Assembly: GCA_020445765.1 (NCBI GenBank)
Contig: JAGRFY010000044.1
Coordinates: 18,740 to 82,739, forward strand
Direction of reading: 5' to 3'
Source of the DNA: Rhodocyclaceae bacterium
GTDB taxonomy: Bacteria; Pseudomonadota; Gammaproteobacteria; Burkholderiales; Rhodocyclaceae
Length of the DNA: 64,000 nucleotides
The notes under the pieces were generated by a model. The model saw only the letters and a list, made by a program, of their open reading frames with translations. It did not search any database and was not told where the DNA came from. Every line of letters starts with the position of its first letter. The stretch's first letter is position 1. This document shows positions 9,733 to 19,041 of this stretch, piece by piece. Both the position numbers and the translations under genes were made by a program.

Positions 9733-10192
9733 TCGAATCGCTCGCGACGTGCTCGAACTGGCGCTCCACCGCGTGTTCGCTCACAGCCGCGAACGCGTCT
9801 TCGACGCCTGGAGCCGTCCGGACGCACTGATGGCCTGGATGGGCCCATCGGCCTCGATCCATGCGGTGCGGGTCGAGACGGATTTTCGCGAAGGCGGACA
9901 CTATCAGATCACTTTCGACAGCGGCGATGGCGGATTGCGACGCGTCCGTGGCCGCTACCTGACGATCGACCGGCCCAGGCGACTGGCGTTTTCGTGGATC
10001 TGGTGCGAGGCTTCACCGGCGGATGAAGTCGAGACCACGGGTATCGTCGATTTCGCCGAGCATCCGCACGGCACGTGCATCCACCTGCGCCACTTGCGGT
10101 TCACGAGCGAGCACGAGCGGCGGCGTCACGCAGACGGCTGGCGCGGCACGCTCGACAAGCTGGCAGGACACCTCGACGATGGACATCGATGA
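9725..10192 (+). CDS. SRPBCC / AHSA1-family protein
   Basis: The protein has 155 residues and the Aha1-C/START-like fold predicted from RVFAHSRERVFDAWSRPDALMAWMGP at the start and the C-terminal helix HADGWRGTLDKLAGHLD. The family binds hydrophobic ligands or acts as a co-chaperone-like domain; the ligand here is unknown. The ATG at 9725 overlaps the ArsR stop, indicating translational coupling. The same frame is open further upstream inside the ArsR gene, but the conserved domain begins at this ATG. Confidence 0.8.
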   Translation: MDDRIARDVLELALHRVFAHSRERVFDAWSRPDALMAWMGPSASIHAVRVETDFREGGHYQITFDSGDGGLRRVRGRYLTIDRPRRLAFSWIWCEASPADEVETTGIVDFAEHPHGTCIHLRHLRFTSEHERRRHADGWRGTLDKLAGHLDDGHR

Positions 10193-10874
10193 CCACGATT
10201 GGCCGGGCACGGCGATCGCCTTCCTCACCGATCTGTCAGAAAACAACAACCGGTCCTGGTTCGACGCCTGCAAGCACCGCTATCGCGAAGCGGTAGCCGC
10301 ACCGGCCGCGCGTTGTCGCGACGAGCTGACGGTGCTGCTCGAAGGAGCCGCCGGATGCCCCATGGACGGGCGGATCTTTCGGCTGGCGCGCGACATGCGG
10401 TTTGCCAGGCCCGACGACCCGCCCTATCACCCCTGGTTGCGGATGGCGTTCCGGGCACCCCACCGGGCGACTGCCTGCTATCTATCGATCGAACCTGCGG
10501 GCGTCCGCTTCGGTGTCGGCGTGATCGCATTCGACAAGGCCCTGTTGACGGCCTGGCGCAACGCCGTGGCGAGCCCGGCCGCCAGCGCGCTGGCGCCGGC
10601 GGAACAAAGACTGATCGATGCCGGCTGGCGGATCGACCCGCCCGAACTGCGTCGGCTGCCGCGCGGCCTCGACGCCGACGGTGCTCCCGCGCGCTGGCTC
10701 CGCTACAAGCAGTTCAGCGCGTGGAGGCACACATGCGGCAGTCCGTTCCGTTCGCGCCGCGACTTGCAGACCTGGTGCGTCGCGGCCGCCGAAGACGCAC
10801 GTCCTCTTTCAGACTGGCTGGGGCATCATTTGCCGGCCGCCGACTGTGCCGGCCGCCCCGGCAATGGAGCATGA
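10179..10874 (+). CDS. DUF2461-family protein
   Basis: The protein has 231 residues of unknown function. The opening AIAFLTDLSENNNRSWFDACKHRYREAV and later RIFRLARDMRFA and YLSIEPAGVRFGVGV match the DUF2461 (TIGR02453) family. It begins within the end of the AHSA1 gene (14-bp overlap) and ends with ATGA shared with the next gene, so the four genes form one tight operon. Confidence 0.8.
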   Translation: MDIDDHDWPGTAIAFLTDLSENNNRSWFDACKHRYREAVAAPAARCRDELTVLLEGAAGCPMDGRIFRLARDMRFARPDDPPYHPWLRMAFRAPHRATACYLSIEPAGVRFGVGVIAFDKALLTAWRNAVASPAASALAPAEQRLIDAGWRIDPPELRRLPRGLDADGAPARWLRYKQFSAWRHTCGSPFRSRRDLQTWCVAAAEDARPLSDWLGHHLPAADCAGRPGNGA

Positions 10875-11233
10875 ACGTGGCCTACGACGAATACCTCGCC
10901 GACCGTATCCGCCAGCAACTCGACCAGCGCCACCAGCCGTATCAGGAGAAGCGCATGATGGGCGGCCTGTGCTTCATGGTCGACGACAAGATGTGCATGG
11001 GCGTCAGCGACGATCGCCTGATGGTACGGGCCGATCCCGACGACTACGCCCGGCTGTTGCGCCTGCCCGGTGCCGGCGTGATGAATTTCACCGGACGACC
11101 GTTGAAGGGATTCCTGTTCGTCGAGCCGGCCGGCATCGACCGCGACGAGGATCTGTCCGGCTGGGTGCAGCGCTGCCTCGACTACAACCCAAAAGCACAG
11201 CGCAGCGCTCGGCGGCAGAAGAAGCGGCCCTGA
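10871..11233 (+). CDS. TfoX N-terminal domain protein
   Basis: The protein has 120 residues and consists of a TfoX-N domain alone (KRMMGGLCFMVDDKMCMGV, then LMVRADPDDY and GRPLKGFLFVEP). Full-length TfoX/Sxy regulates competence, but stand-alone TfoX-N proteins have no settled role and often accompany AHSA1 and DUF genes as here. It overlaps the preceding gene by 4 bp. The tail is basic (RSARRQKKRP). Confidence 0.85.
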   Translation: MNVAYDEYLADRIRQQLDQRHQPYQEKRMMGGLCFMVDDKMCMGVSDDRLMVRADPDDYARLLRLPGAGVMNFTGRPLKGFLFVEPAGIDRDEDLSGWVQRCLDYNPKAQRSARRQKKRP

Positions 11234-12100
11234 ACGGTGCACATGCCACCGACCCCACCGATCGGCTCCTGCGCCGAATCCCCGGCCGTCCCCACGTGCA
11301 CGGCAGACCCGGTGATCGGTCGGTACACTCGTGAAGTCACGCCGCTGGCCATCGGTGCGGCCGGCCGGTCGGAACCGGCCTCGGCTCCGGCAGCATCGCG
11401 CTCACCGTGACTTGATTGCGGCAATTGCGCCAACGGCAGGCGTGCTTGTGCGATTCCCATCGAGTGGAATCTGCTGGATTCGGCCGATTCGCCGACGAAT
11501 CATTCATTTGCGGCCGGGCAACGGGCGCGCCGCCATCCCTGCCGCGGCCCGGCCTTCACTTTCCAGTCGTTGCCGGCCGGGCTGACACCATCGCCGTCCG
11601 TCGGATCAAGCCGATGCTGCCGTCGCCTGTCGCCACGACGTGGGGCAAGCCACCCATTCGCGGGAAAAATTCCCCAGCCTTCCCCAATCTTCACCCTGTC
11701 GGGTCAATTGACCCAAGCCAATGAGCGGACACCGCTTCGGCAAAGGCCAGAACCGAACTCGTACATGCTGCAGATGACGAAGACAACCAATTGATACTTA
11801 TGAACTTTCATTGATCCAAAGGCCCGACCGGGGGGCATGCCGAAAGGCGTCCGTCGCGGACCGGCGAGCGCAGAGGGCCATCTGCCCCGCGTCCGAGCGG
11901 CGTCGGTTCGCGTACATGTTTCGAACGGCGCGGCACCTGGCCAGATCGTGTTGCAGTTCCACATGAAATCGCTGGCCGACTTGCGTATCAACGATCTTCG
12001 GGATGCGTCGGCGCAGCATCGATGCATCAGGTACGCAAGTTGCTCCGTGTTGGGTAACGGAGCCGCCCGCAGGGCAGCCGGGCAGGACAAGGAGAACGAG
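11234..12100. other. 867-bp region without a confident gene
   Basis: All open frames here have poor composition for coding. A locally AT-rich patch around 11780-11820 contains TTGATACTTATGAA (11791-11804), a good FNR-like dyad, but I find no -10 at the distance seen at the other sites. A ribosome site (AAGGAG) just before 12101 belongs to the next gene. Confidence 0.5.
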
Positions 12101-12427
12101 ATGGATGCGATCAGTGCCAGACAGCAGCTTCGTGACGACAATTCCCGCTACGCCGGTACCGGTGGTGTCAGCGCCGGCAACGCGAACCTCGGATTTCGTC
12201 CGGCCTTCCGCGACCGCGTCACCGCCCGCGTCTATCTGTCATGCTTCGCCGACGGCCGCGCCGCGCCGTTTCATCTGGTCGATGGGCTGCCGCCAGAGGT
12301 GGTCGAGGACCGGGATGCGACCGGCCATGTCACGCGGATCAAGGCGAGCCTCGAGTCGGGATTTGTCCGCATGGGCCAGTTCTTCACCCGCGCTGAAGCC
12401 TGCGCCCTGGTCGGAGCCGCTCACTGA
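12101..12427 (+). CDS. small protein of unknown function
   Basis: The protein has 108 residues. The start at 12101 is supported by AAGGAG 6 bp before the ATG. It contains the segments FRPAFRDRVTARVYLS and FHLVDGLPPEVV, but I recognise no family. No membrane span or signal peptide is visible, and the only cysteines are one near the middle and one near the end. It is convergent with the sugar dehydrogenase gene, with a hairpin between them. Confidence 0.55.
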   Translation: MDAISARQQLRDDNSRYAGTGGVSAGNANLGFRPAFRDRVTARVYLSCFADGRAAPFHLVDGLPPEVVEDRDATGHVTRIKASLESGFVRMGQFFTRAEACALVGAAH

Positions 12428-12453
12428 GCGCCACGACAGCGCTGGCGGGCATC

Positions 12454-12477
12454 GGTGGTGGCCACACGGCCGCCACC
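12454..12477. terminator. hairpin between convergent genes
   Basis: A 10-bp inverted repeat with one G-U pair and an ACAC loop (GGTGGTGGCC / GGCCGCCACC) lies in the gap between two converging genes. There is no U-tract. Confidence 0.35.
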
Positions 12478-12493
12478 GGCCCGCGGATTGCGG

Positions 12494-13768
12494 CTACGGC
12501 GCCGTGTAGGTGACGCGATAGATCGCGCCGGCGAAGTCGTCACTGATCAACAGCGAGCCGTCCTTCATCACCGCCACGTCGACCGGACGCCCACGATAGA
12601 TGCCATTCTCGTCGAGCCAGCCCTCGGCGAACACCTCGGTCTGGTCGGCGGTCCCGTCCTCCTTGAGGCTAGTGAACAGGACCCGCGCGCCGACGGGCTC
12701 GGTCCGATTCCAGGAGCCATGCTGGGCTGAGAAGATGCCACCGCGATACTTTTCCGGGAACATATTGCCGGTATAGAAGCTCAGGCCCAGATCGGCCGCA
12801 TGCGCGACCGTCAGCACCTGCGGATCGGTGATGTTGTCGGGCAGCGGATCCTTGTCGTATTCGGATTCGGTGATGCGAGTCTCACCCTGCTTCCACGGAT
12901 AGCCGAAGAACTGGCCGGGCCCGGTGGCACGGTTGATCTCGCCATTCGGAATGTCGTCGCCCATGCCGTCGGTCTGGTTGTCGGTGAACCACAAGGAGCC
13001 GTCCTTCGGGTTGAACGCCATTCCGACCGAGTTGCGGATGCCGGTCGCGAACACCTCGCGGTCACTGCCGTCGAAGGCATTCATGCGCACGATGCCGCCG
13101 ATGCCCCATGTCTTGTAGAGCTCGAGCTTGTCGCGAGGAGGCACGTTGAACGGCTGCCCAAGTGTGACGTAGAGCATGCCGTCGGGCCCGATGCGGCAGG
13201 TACGCGCGCCGTGATTGAAGGATTCCTCCTCTGGCGGAATCAGCTTGCCCTTGCCGACCACTTCGATCACCGCGACGTCCGGCCCCTCATAGAAGAATTC
13301 GGCCGCCGGGAAGTTCAGGATCCGATTGTGCTCGGCGACGATCAGGAAGCCGTTGGGCGTCCAGCACACGCCGTTGGGCACGCTGAAATTCAGTGACGGC
13401 GCGAATGACTTGACCTCGTCGGCGACACCATCGCTGTTGCGATCGGTGACCGCCCAAACGGCTGTCTTGCGCGTTCCGACGAAGAGCATGTTGGTACTCG
13501 GCGCGACTGCCATGTGGCGCGCGTCGGGGACGACCGCGAACAGATCGATGCTAAAGCCCGGCGGCAGCTTCACCCGCTTGAGGTTGTCGCGGATGGCATC
13601 GGCGTTTCGCCCGCTCTGCGCCACCACCGGAATATTGAGATCGGTGGTGGCAACCTTGAACTTCTTCAGTTTCTCGATGTTCTGCTGCGCCATCGACGGC
13701 GCCGCAACCGCAAGAAAGGCACCGAAGGCGAGCGCAAGGCGCGCCGGGAACGGGAATCGGATCGGCAT
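12494..13768 (-). CDS. PQQ-dependent sugar dehydrogenase-like protein, secreted
   Basis: This is a predicted periplasmic beta-propeller oxidoreductase of the glucose/sorbosone dehydrogenase (GSDH) type. The protein has 424 residues, beginning with a signal peptide that ends near APSMAQQ. Propeller motifs include LPPGFSIDLFAVVPDARHMAV, GTRKTAVWAVTD, FATGIRNSVGMAFNPKDGSLWFTDN and the C-terminal GRPVDVAVMKDGSLLISDDFAGAIYRV. The start is the ATG at 13768 with AGGAGA upstream; a longer reading begins in non-conserved sequence. The natural substrate is unknown. Confidence 0.85.
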   Translation of the reverse strand: MPIRFPFPARLALAFGAFLAVAAPSMAQQNIEKLKKFKVATTDLNIPVVAQSGRNADAIRDNLKRVKLPPGFSIDLFAVVPDARHMAVAPSTNMLFVGTRKTAVWAVTDRNSDGVADEVKSFAPSLNFSVPNGVCWTPNGFLIVAEHNRILNFPAAEFFYEGPDVAVIEVVGKGKLIPPEEESFNHGARTCRIGPDGMLYVTLGQPFNVPPRDKLELYKTWGIGGIVRMNAFDGSDREVFATGIRNSVGMAFNPKDGSLWFTDNQTDGMGDDIPNGEINRATGPGQFFGYPWKQGETRITESEYDKDPLPDNITDPQVLTVAHAADLGLSFYTGNMFPEKYRGGIFSAQHGSWNRTEPVGARVLFTSLKEDGTADQTEVFAEGWLDENGIYRGRPVDVAVMKDGSLLISDDFAGAIYRVTYTAP

Positions 13769-14077
13769 CGTTGTCTCCTGATGTAGTCGCGTCGATGACG
13801 GCGCCGCATCGAGCGCTTGTGGCCATGCCCGCGCAATGGCTCGCGACGGGCCGCGCCGGGCTTGCAAGCTCAACTCGGGAGGCGGAGTTCGATGTGATCC
13901 GCTGTTGCACGCGCCGCGGGCACCTGACCTGCCCTGGCGCATGAATCTGCCTCCCGCATTTCTCGTTGTTCGCTTCACGCGTCATGCGGGTGACTTCGTT
14001 CTAGGCGACCGGGCAGGTGATTACAAGGACCGGTCAGGCAATGGCGTGCGCCGCCGCCGGCCGGCGGCCACATCGAA
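13769..14077. other. 309-bp intergenic region
   Basis: It lies between two genes that both read leftwards and should carry the promoter of the sugar dehydrogenase gene. I see no clear -35/-10 pair and no coding sequence. Confidence 0.4.
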
Positions 14078-14722
14078 TCAGCCTGCGGATTCCCCGACGT
14101 AGATCTCGACGCGACGATTCTGCGCCCGCCCGCCGGCAGTCTCGTTGCTGGCCACCGGCTGGCGCGAGCCACGGCCGGAAATGGCGATGCGGCCGGCATT
14201 GACGCCACGATCGACGAGAAAATCGCGGGCACTGGCGGCACGGCGCTCGGACAGGGGGTCGTTCACGCTGTCGCTGCCGGTGCTGTCGGTGTGACCGATG
14301 ATGCGCACTGTCGTTGCCGGATTCTGGTGCAGGGTCTCGGCGAAGCGCGACAGGATCGGGCGCATTTCCGGCCTGATCACCGCCTTGCCGACGTCGAACG
14401 AGACGTCGCTCGGGATGTCGAGCTTCAACTGGTTGTCCTCGGTGCGACTGACGTCGACACCAGAGCCGGCTGCCGCCTCGGCCATGGCCTGGCGCTGCGC
14501 TTCCATGCGCTGGCTCCAGATATAAGCGCCGAGTGCACCGATGCCGGCGCCGATCGCCGCATCGCGTCCGACCTTGTCGCTGCCGGTGGCACTGCCGATC
14601 ACGGCGCCGCCAACCGCACCGCCGACGGCCCCGATGCCGGCGTTGCGCTGGCTTTCACTGACATTGGCACAGGCTCCGAGCCCGAAGACGATCGAAATCG
14701 CAAGAGCGGTTCGCTTGAACAT
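14078..14722 (-). CDS. OmpA-family lipoprotein
   Basis: This is an outer-membrane lipoprotein predicted to bind peptidoglycan. The protein has 214 residues. The N-terminus is a lipoprotein signal with the lipobox LGAC near residue 18. A glycine-rich segment (GIGAVGGAVGGAVIGSATG, then AAIGAGIGALGAYIW) resembles the glycine-zipper region of YiaD/Pcp-like proteins. The C-terminal OmpA domain (about 105-214) carries the GHTDSTGSDSVNDPLSERRA motif and GRGSRQPVASNETAGGRAQNRRVEI. The start at 14722 has AGGAGG upstream. Confidence 0.92.
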   Translation of the reverse strand: MFKRTALAISIVFGLGACANVSESQRNAGIGAVGGAVGGAVIGSATGSDKVGRDAAIGAGIGALGAYIWSQRMEAQRQAMAEAAAGSGVDVSRTEDNQLKLDIPSDVSFDVGKAVIRPEMRPILSRFAETLHQNPATTVRIIGHTDSTGSDSVNDPLSERRAASARDFLVDRGVNAGRIAISGRGSRQPVASNETAGGRAQNRRVEIYVGESAG

Positions 14723-15287
14723 GATGACCTCCTGATTGATGTGCCGGCACCTGCAAATGGCTGCCGCAAGGATTGTTTGTGCCCGGTCGCGGCGCCGCGT
14801 GCCTGAATTCGCCTCGCGCACCACTCGATTGCAGATTAGTGTGGCCGCAGGAACCGATCTGTCCGACAAACCCTGCTTGGCCTGTAGGGTTGCTCCTGCG
14901 CCGGATTTCGCGAGCACAGAGCTTGCGCATGACCATGCATCGCGGCAAGCGTCGAGTCGCAAGCAATCGTTTCCGAAGATTCCAAGGATCTGGTCCGATG
15001 CTGCATGCGGCCGGCGGCGCCGACTGCCCGACCCGTACCGACCGGCCGCTCGACGAGCCCCGTGGCGCGCGCCACGGCGCTTCGACTCTCGCGCGATCAC
15101 CAATCGTGATCCCGGCAGCACCGTGCCATGATGGCGTCGCCAGTCGTTCTGGCGGCTACACATGTCGAAACCGTCGGCGGAGGCGATCGGCCCCCATTGT
15201 GAATTACGTCACACTTCCGGTCAGCGTTGTCCGACTGCGGCAGCGATGCCAATAGAATATCCGGCGACATTGCCAATCGGAGCCGCC
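14723..15287. other. 565-bp divergent intergenic region
   Basis: It separates the OmpA-like gene from the rightward DUF805 gene. A TAGAAT hexamer at 15253-15258 is a possible -10 for the latter, with TTGTCC 20 bp upstream as a weak -35. I see no gene. Confidence 0.4.
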
Positions 15288-16553
15288 GTGAGCCAGTTCA
15301 AGATCGTCTTTCGCGGCCGCACGTTGCCGGGCCACGACCGCGAGCTTGCCCGCAGGCGCCTCGTCGCCGCACTCGGTGCCGGCCCCGACGTCGCCGATCG
15401 CCTGTTCTCGGGTGCCAAGGCAACCCTCAAGGCCGGCCTTGATGCAGAGCAGGCCGAGCACTACCGAACGAAGCTCGCCGGCATCGGGATCGACGTCGAG
15501 GTCGAGCCGATCGCACCGAAACCCGCGCCAGCGCCGCCTGAGGCACTGGCCACGAGCGTCACGCCACGGGGATCCGGCCAGGGCCGGGACGCGCCCGTTG
15601 CGCCGGAAGCGGCGGCAGAACAGTCGATGACTTGCCCAAAATGCGGCCACCGGCAGCCACCCCGAACCCTGTGCCTGGCCTGCGGCGTGGACATGCCGCG
15701 CTTCGCGGCCCTGCGCGACCAGCCGGTGGCCATCGCGCCGATGCAGGAGGCACTCGGCCGCGACGCGGTCGCGTCTGCGATCCTCGCGGGCGCCGACCAG
15801 CGCGAACCGTCGCCGCCCCTGCTCGGCTTCAGTCTCGGCGGCCGGATGGGCCGGCTCGGCTACGTGGCCGGATTCCTGCTGCTGTCGTGTCTGAGCTTCT
15901 GGGGCGTGATGCTGGCGGTGACCTACACCAACGCCTTCATCGCCGGCGTGCTGCTGATCACCCTGATCGTGCCCTACCTGCGCCTGCTGGTACTGCGCTG
16001 CCACGACCTCGACTGGTCAGGCTGGTGGGTCGTGCTGTCGCTGGTGCCGATCGTCGGAATGGTGTTCTCGCTGGTGCTGCTGGCAGTTCGCGGCACACCC
16101 GACGACAACCGCTTCGGGCCCCCGGTCGAATCGGTCGGCTGGGGCAAGCTGCTCGCCTGCCTCGGTGCCTACATCGGACTGGGCGTCTTCGTCCTGCCGC
16201 TGACCCAGGACCGGATGCGCACCGACTTCGAATACCGGTTCGGCAACGGCGCCGACGCCGGAAGCCGGGCGCTCGTGGGCAACTACTCGCCGGCTCGTGA
16301 CGAAATCTTCTTGTTCACACGCGACGACTGCGCACCCTGTGATCGCCGGCGCAGCGAGTTCGACCGCCTCGGCATCCGCTACGTCGAGCTGTCCCTCGAG
16401 AACGACGACGAACTCGCGCGACTACTCGCGTCGCGTCTGGATCTCGCCGAACACAGGGGCTCTCGGGCGTTGCCGATGGTCGAGGTCAACGGCACGCTGC
16501 TGGCCGGCGATCCCTCGCTGGGGATCATCAGCAGCCACTTCGACGGCCGCTGA
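15288..16553 (+). CDS. zinc-ribbon / DUF805 / glutaredoxin multidomain membrane protein
   Basis: The protein has 421 residues in four parts. Residues 1-65 are a small domain (VFRGRTLPGHDRELARRRL). Around 110-135 a zinc ribbon has the pairs CPKC and CLAC. Around 175-310 is a DUF805 membrane domain with about four spans and the RLGYVAGFLLLSCL and LRCHDLDWSGWWVVL motifs. The last 90 residues form a glutaredoxin-like domain with CAPC in FTRDDCAPCDRRRSEF. The start is a GTG at 15288 where the conserved N-terminal domain begins. The combination suggests a membrane-anchored redox protein; its partner is unknown. Confidence 0.75.
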   Translation: MSQFKIVFRGRTLPGHDRELARRRLVAALGAGPDVADRLFSGAKATLKAGLDAEQAEHYRTKLAGIGIDVEVEPIAPKPAPAPPEALATSVTPRGSGQGRDAPVAPEAAAEQSMTCPKCGHRQPPRTLCLACGVDMPRFAALRDQPVAIAPMQEALGRDAVASAILAGADQREPSPPLLGFSLGGRMGRLGYVAGFLLLSCLSFWGVMLAVTYTNAFIAGVLLITLIVPYLRLLVLRCHDLDWSGWWVVLSLVPIVGMVFSLVLLAVRGTPDDNRFGPPVESVGWGKLLACLGAYIGLGVFVLPLTQDRMRTDFEYRFGNGADAGSRALVGNYSPARDEIFLFTRDDCAPCDRRRSEFDRLGIRYVELSLENDDELARLLASRLDLAEHRGSRALPMVEVNGTLLAGDPSLGIISSHFDGR

Positions 16554-16634
16554 GCGCCGAGTCGCCGCCGGCGTCCTCCGGCGCCGGGTCGATCGAGGCG
16601 CGGGGCGGGTCAAGAAGGCGGACGGAAGAGGCCA

Positions 16635-17867
16635 TCAGGCCCCTGCCAGCGCTTCGTCGAGCGCCACCAGCAGCCGGTCGATCTCGTCTGCGCTGTTGTA
16701 GTGGAGCAGAGAGATCCGGAGCACGCCACGCGCCGGGTCCAGCCCCAGGGCCTCGAGCAGGCGCACTGCGTAGAAATGTCCGGCACCGACCATCAGGCCG
16801 CGTCGTCCCAGCGACTCCGCCAGCGCGCCGGGCGTCTGGCGATCGGACACGACGGACACGGTCGCGGCGCGGCCCGCCGGATGCGGCAAACCAAGCAGGC
16901 GGAGCGCCGGCCGCTGTCGCAGGCCGTCGATGAGGCGGCCGAGCAGCCCCGCCTCGGTGTCGTGCAGCAGCGCCCGCACCCGTTCCGGCCGACCGGCCGG
17001 GGGCGCCTCAGGGTAGTGGTGCCCGTCCAGCGCGTCGAAATAGTCGGCGATGCCGGCAGCCGCCGCCACCTGCGCGTGATCGGGCCCCGCGGGGTTCATG
17101 CGCTTGCGAACCTGATCGGCATTGAAGTAGTGGCCCTCGTTGCCCAGTTCGTCGAGCAGGTCGGGGCGCAGCACCATCAGGCCCTGGTGCGGACCGAAGG
17201 TCTTGTAGAGCGAAAAGAGGTAGGCGTCGGCGTTCAGGGTACCGGCGTCGGGAAAACCGTGGCCCGCGAAGGACACCCCGTCCACGACGCAGCGCGCGCC
17301 CCGCGCATGCACCATCGCCGCGAGTTCGGCCACTGGATTGATCTCGGCGACGATGTTCGAGCAGTGGGGAAAGCACACCAGCCGGGTCCGAGGTCCGAGC
17401 AGACCGGCCAGGGCCTCGGGCTCGAGGTGACCACTGGCCCGGTCCACCCGCCACTCGCGCACGACGACACCGTCCGCCGCAAGGCGGCGCCAGACGCCGC
17501 TGTTGGCCTCGTGATCCTGGTTGGTCACGACGATCTCGTCGCCCGCCGACAGGCAGCGCCGGAATGCCTGGGCCAGCACGTAGGTGTTCTGCGAGGTCGA
17601 GGGCCCGAAATGCAGCCAATCCGCCGGCACACCGAGGTAGCCCGCGAGCCTGCGATACGACTCGTCCATCCACTCGCCGGCCTCGCGGGAGGCGGGATAG
17701 GCGCCGTAGGGCTGTACCTTCAGGCGTCGATAGTAGGTCTCGAGCCGGCGCACGACCGGCTCGCAGGCATAGGAACCGCCCGCATTCTCGAAAAAGGCAG
17801 CCGATGCCAGCGTCGGTTCGGCAAAGGCAGGGAAGCAACTGCGAACGAATTCGAGATCCATCGACAT
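16635..17867 (-). CDS. class V aminotransferase / cysteine desulfurase-like protein
   Basis: This is a PLP-dependent fold-type I enzyme of 410 residues. The opening CFPAFAEPTLASAAFFENAGGSYA, the segment VVTNQDHEANSGVWRRLA and CVVDGVSFAGHGFPD match SufS/CsdA-like class V enzymes. The PLP lysine is in LFSLYKTFGPHQG. No catalytic cysteine in the usual RxGxHC context is visible, because the equivalent loop reads MVGAGHFYAVRLLEAL. It is therefore more likely a class V aminotransferase-like lyase than a true desulfurase. The start at 17867 has CAGGAG upstream. Confidence 0.82.
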   Translation of the reverse strand: MSMDLEFVRSCFPAFAEPTLASAAFFENAGGSYACEPVVRRLETYYRRLKVQPYGAYPASREAGEWMDESYRRLAGYLGVPADWLHFGPSTSQNTYVLAQAFRRCLSAGDEIVVTNQDHEANSGVWRRLAADGVVVREWRVDRASGHLEPEALAGLLGPRTRLVCFPHCSNIVAEINPVAELAAMVHARGARCVVDGVSFAGHGFPDAGTLNADAYLFSLYKTFGPHQGLMVLRPDLLDELGNEGHYFNADQVRKRMNPAGPDHAQVAAAAGIADYFDALDGHHYPEAPPAGRPERVRALLHDTEAGLLGRLIDGLRQRPALRLLGLPHPAGRAATVSVVSDRQTPGALAESLGRRGLMVGAGHFYAVRLLEALGLDPARGVLRISLLHYNSADEIDRLLVALDEALAGA

Positions 17868-18370
17868 CGGACGGCTCCTGGCGAACTTCCAGATCTTCGT
17901 AGGGCTGATCAACACCATCGGGTTCAAGCAAGGCGACGAGCTGACGTCGTCTGTCGACGAAGCCGGCGCGCGCCACCTCGCGCACCTGCACCTGGGCATC
18001 CTACCCGAGGGCGACCTCTGTCCGCGTCCGGAACGGCCCGAGCGCGAGTTCCCTTCCCGCGCCAAGCCGCGCGAAGACCATCTGCACCTGGATAGCGCGG
18101 ACGGCAGCGGCAGGGTGCCAGCGCTGACGATTGCCCTCGAAACGCGATCGTCCGCCTCGCCGCTCGACCGGCGCGGTCGCGATGCGGAATGCCCAAGGCA
18201 CATTGGCCACCCATCGCCGTTCGCTTCCGGCGCCGCCGCCACCAGGCGCTCCGGCATCGCCTCGAGGACAACGCGATCACGCCGTCAGAATTTCGGGCGA
18301 GTGCGCCGCTATTGCCCTTGTTCGACGCTGCATGACGCTGGCCGTGATCGCAAGGCCATTCGCGGCGCCG
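17868..18370. other. 503-bp region without a confident gene
   Basis: The rightward frame from about 17880 looks protein-like for some 45 codons but has no start codon or ribosome site, and it degenerates into arginine-rich sequence. I treat it as non-coding or very old remnant. It also contains the promoter side of the aminotransferase gene. Confidence 0.4.
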
Positions 18371-18411
18371 TTGACCATCATCACCGGGCCGTGACCCGGC
18401 GGCGCTAGGCT
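18371..18411 (+). promoter_or_regulatory. FNR-like dyad with -10 box
   Basis: TTGAC-CATC-ATCAC (18371-18384) lies 31 bp, centre to centre, before TAGGCT (18406-18411). This matches a class II FNR/Crp promoter reading into the lipoprotein gene. Confidence 0.5.
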
Positions 18412-18486
18412 CGCCGGCATGAATGTCGATACGACAGGGGATGAGTGCAGGCACGCCCATCGGTGGGCCGCAACTCGTCCGAATGC

Positions 18487-19041
18487 ATGATCCACCGCAG
18501 GCAGACATCTCGCGGTCGAGCGGCTGTGCGGCTGGCTGGCGTCTTCGTGATCGCTGGCTGTGCGCACCAGGCAGCGCCGACTCAGACCATCGAGGTCCGT
18601 GTCGAGGCCGATTCGCAGAGTTGGGCCGGGCCGCTGTCTTGTCGAGCCACCAACGCCGCCGGCTCGTGGGCGTTCTCGGCCCCGGGAACGGTCACGCTGC
18701 TGCCATCGGCATCGTCACTGCAAATCGCCTGCCAAGCGCCGGATGGCGCATCCGCCGAGCCCAGCGTCACGCCACCCGATGCGTCTTCGACGCGTCAGCG
18801 CTCGAACCAGGGGGCAGCGACCGGCGCCAAGGTGGGTGCGGGCGCAGGCGTCGCGCTGGGCATTGCCGCAGCGCCGGTCATGGGGGGTGCCTTTGCCGTG
18901 CTCATCGCGGTAGGCGCCGCCATGAAAGGCGGCGAAATCGGAGGGATCGTCGGGGCACTCGGTCGTGGCGGGCAGATCCGATATCCGAGCCCGGTGGTTC
19001 TCCATATCCGGAGCAGGCCGTCCGATCGCACCGACCAGTAG
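18487..19041 (+). CDS. glycine-rich lipoprotein of unknown function
   Basis: The protein has 184 residues from the ATG at 18487. A twin-arginine-like basic start leads to a hydrophobic run ending in the lipobox VIAGC (Cys at about 25). The middle has no recognisable domain. The C-terminal part has an alanine/glycine-rich stretch (GAKVGAGAGVALGIAAAPVMGG) that could be a hydrophobic hairpin. A GTG at 18445 would add 14 residues; the ATG gives a normal-length lipoprotein signal. An FNR-like promoter precedes it, so it may belong to the low-oxygen regulon. Confidence 0.6.
   Translation: MIHRRQTSRGRAAVRLAGVFVIAGCAHQAAPTQTIEVRVEADSQSWAGPLSCRATNAAGSWAFSAPGTVTLLPSASSLQIACQAPDGASAEPSVTPPDASSTRQRSNQGAATGAKVGAGAGVALGIAAAPVMGGAFAVLIAVGAAMKGGEIGGIVGALGRGGQIRYPSPVVLHIRSRPSDRTDQ

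Noticed and set aside
11791-11804. TTGATACTTATGAA, the closest half-site match to FNR in the window
   Set aside because: There is no -10 at 31-33 bp on either side and no gene start within 200 bp downstream, so I do not count it in the regulon.
16635-17867. Calling the class V enzyme a cysteine desulfurase (SufS/CsdA)
   Set aside because: The loop that should hold the catalytic cysteine reads GAGHFYAV, and no suf or isc genes are nearby.
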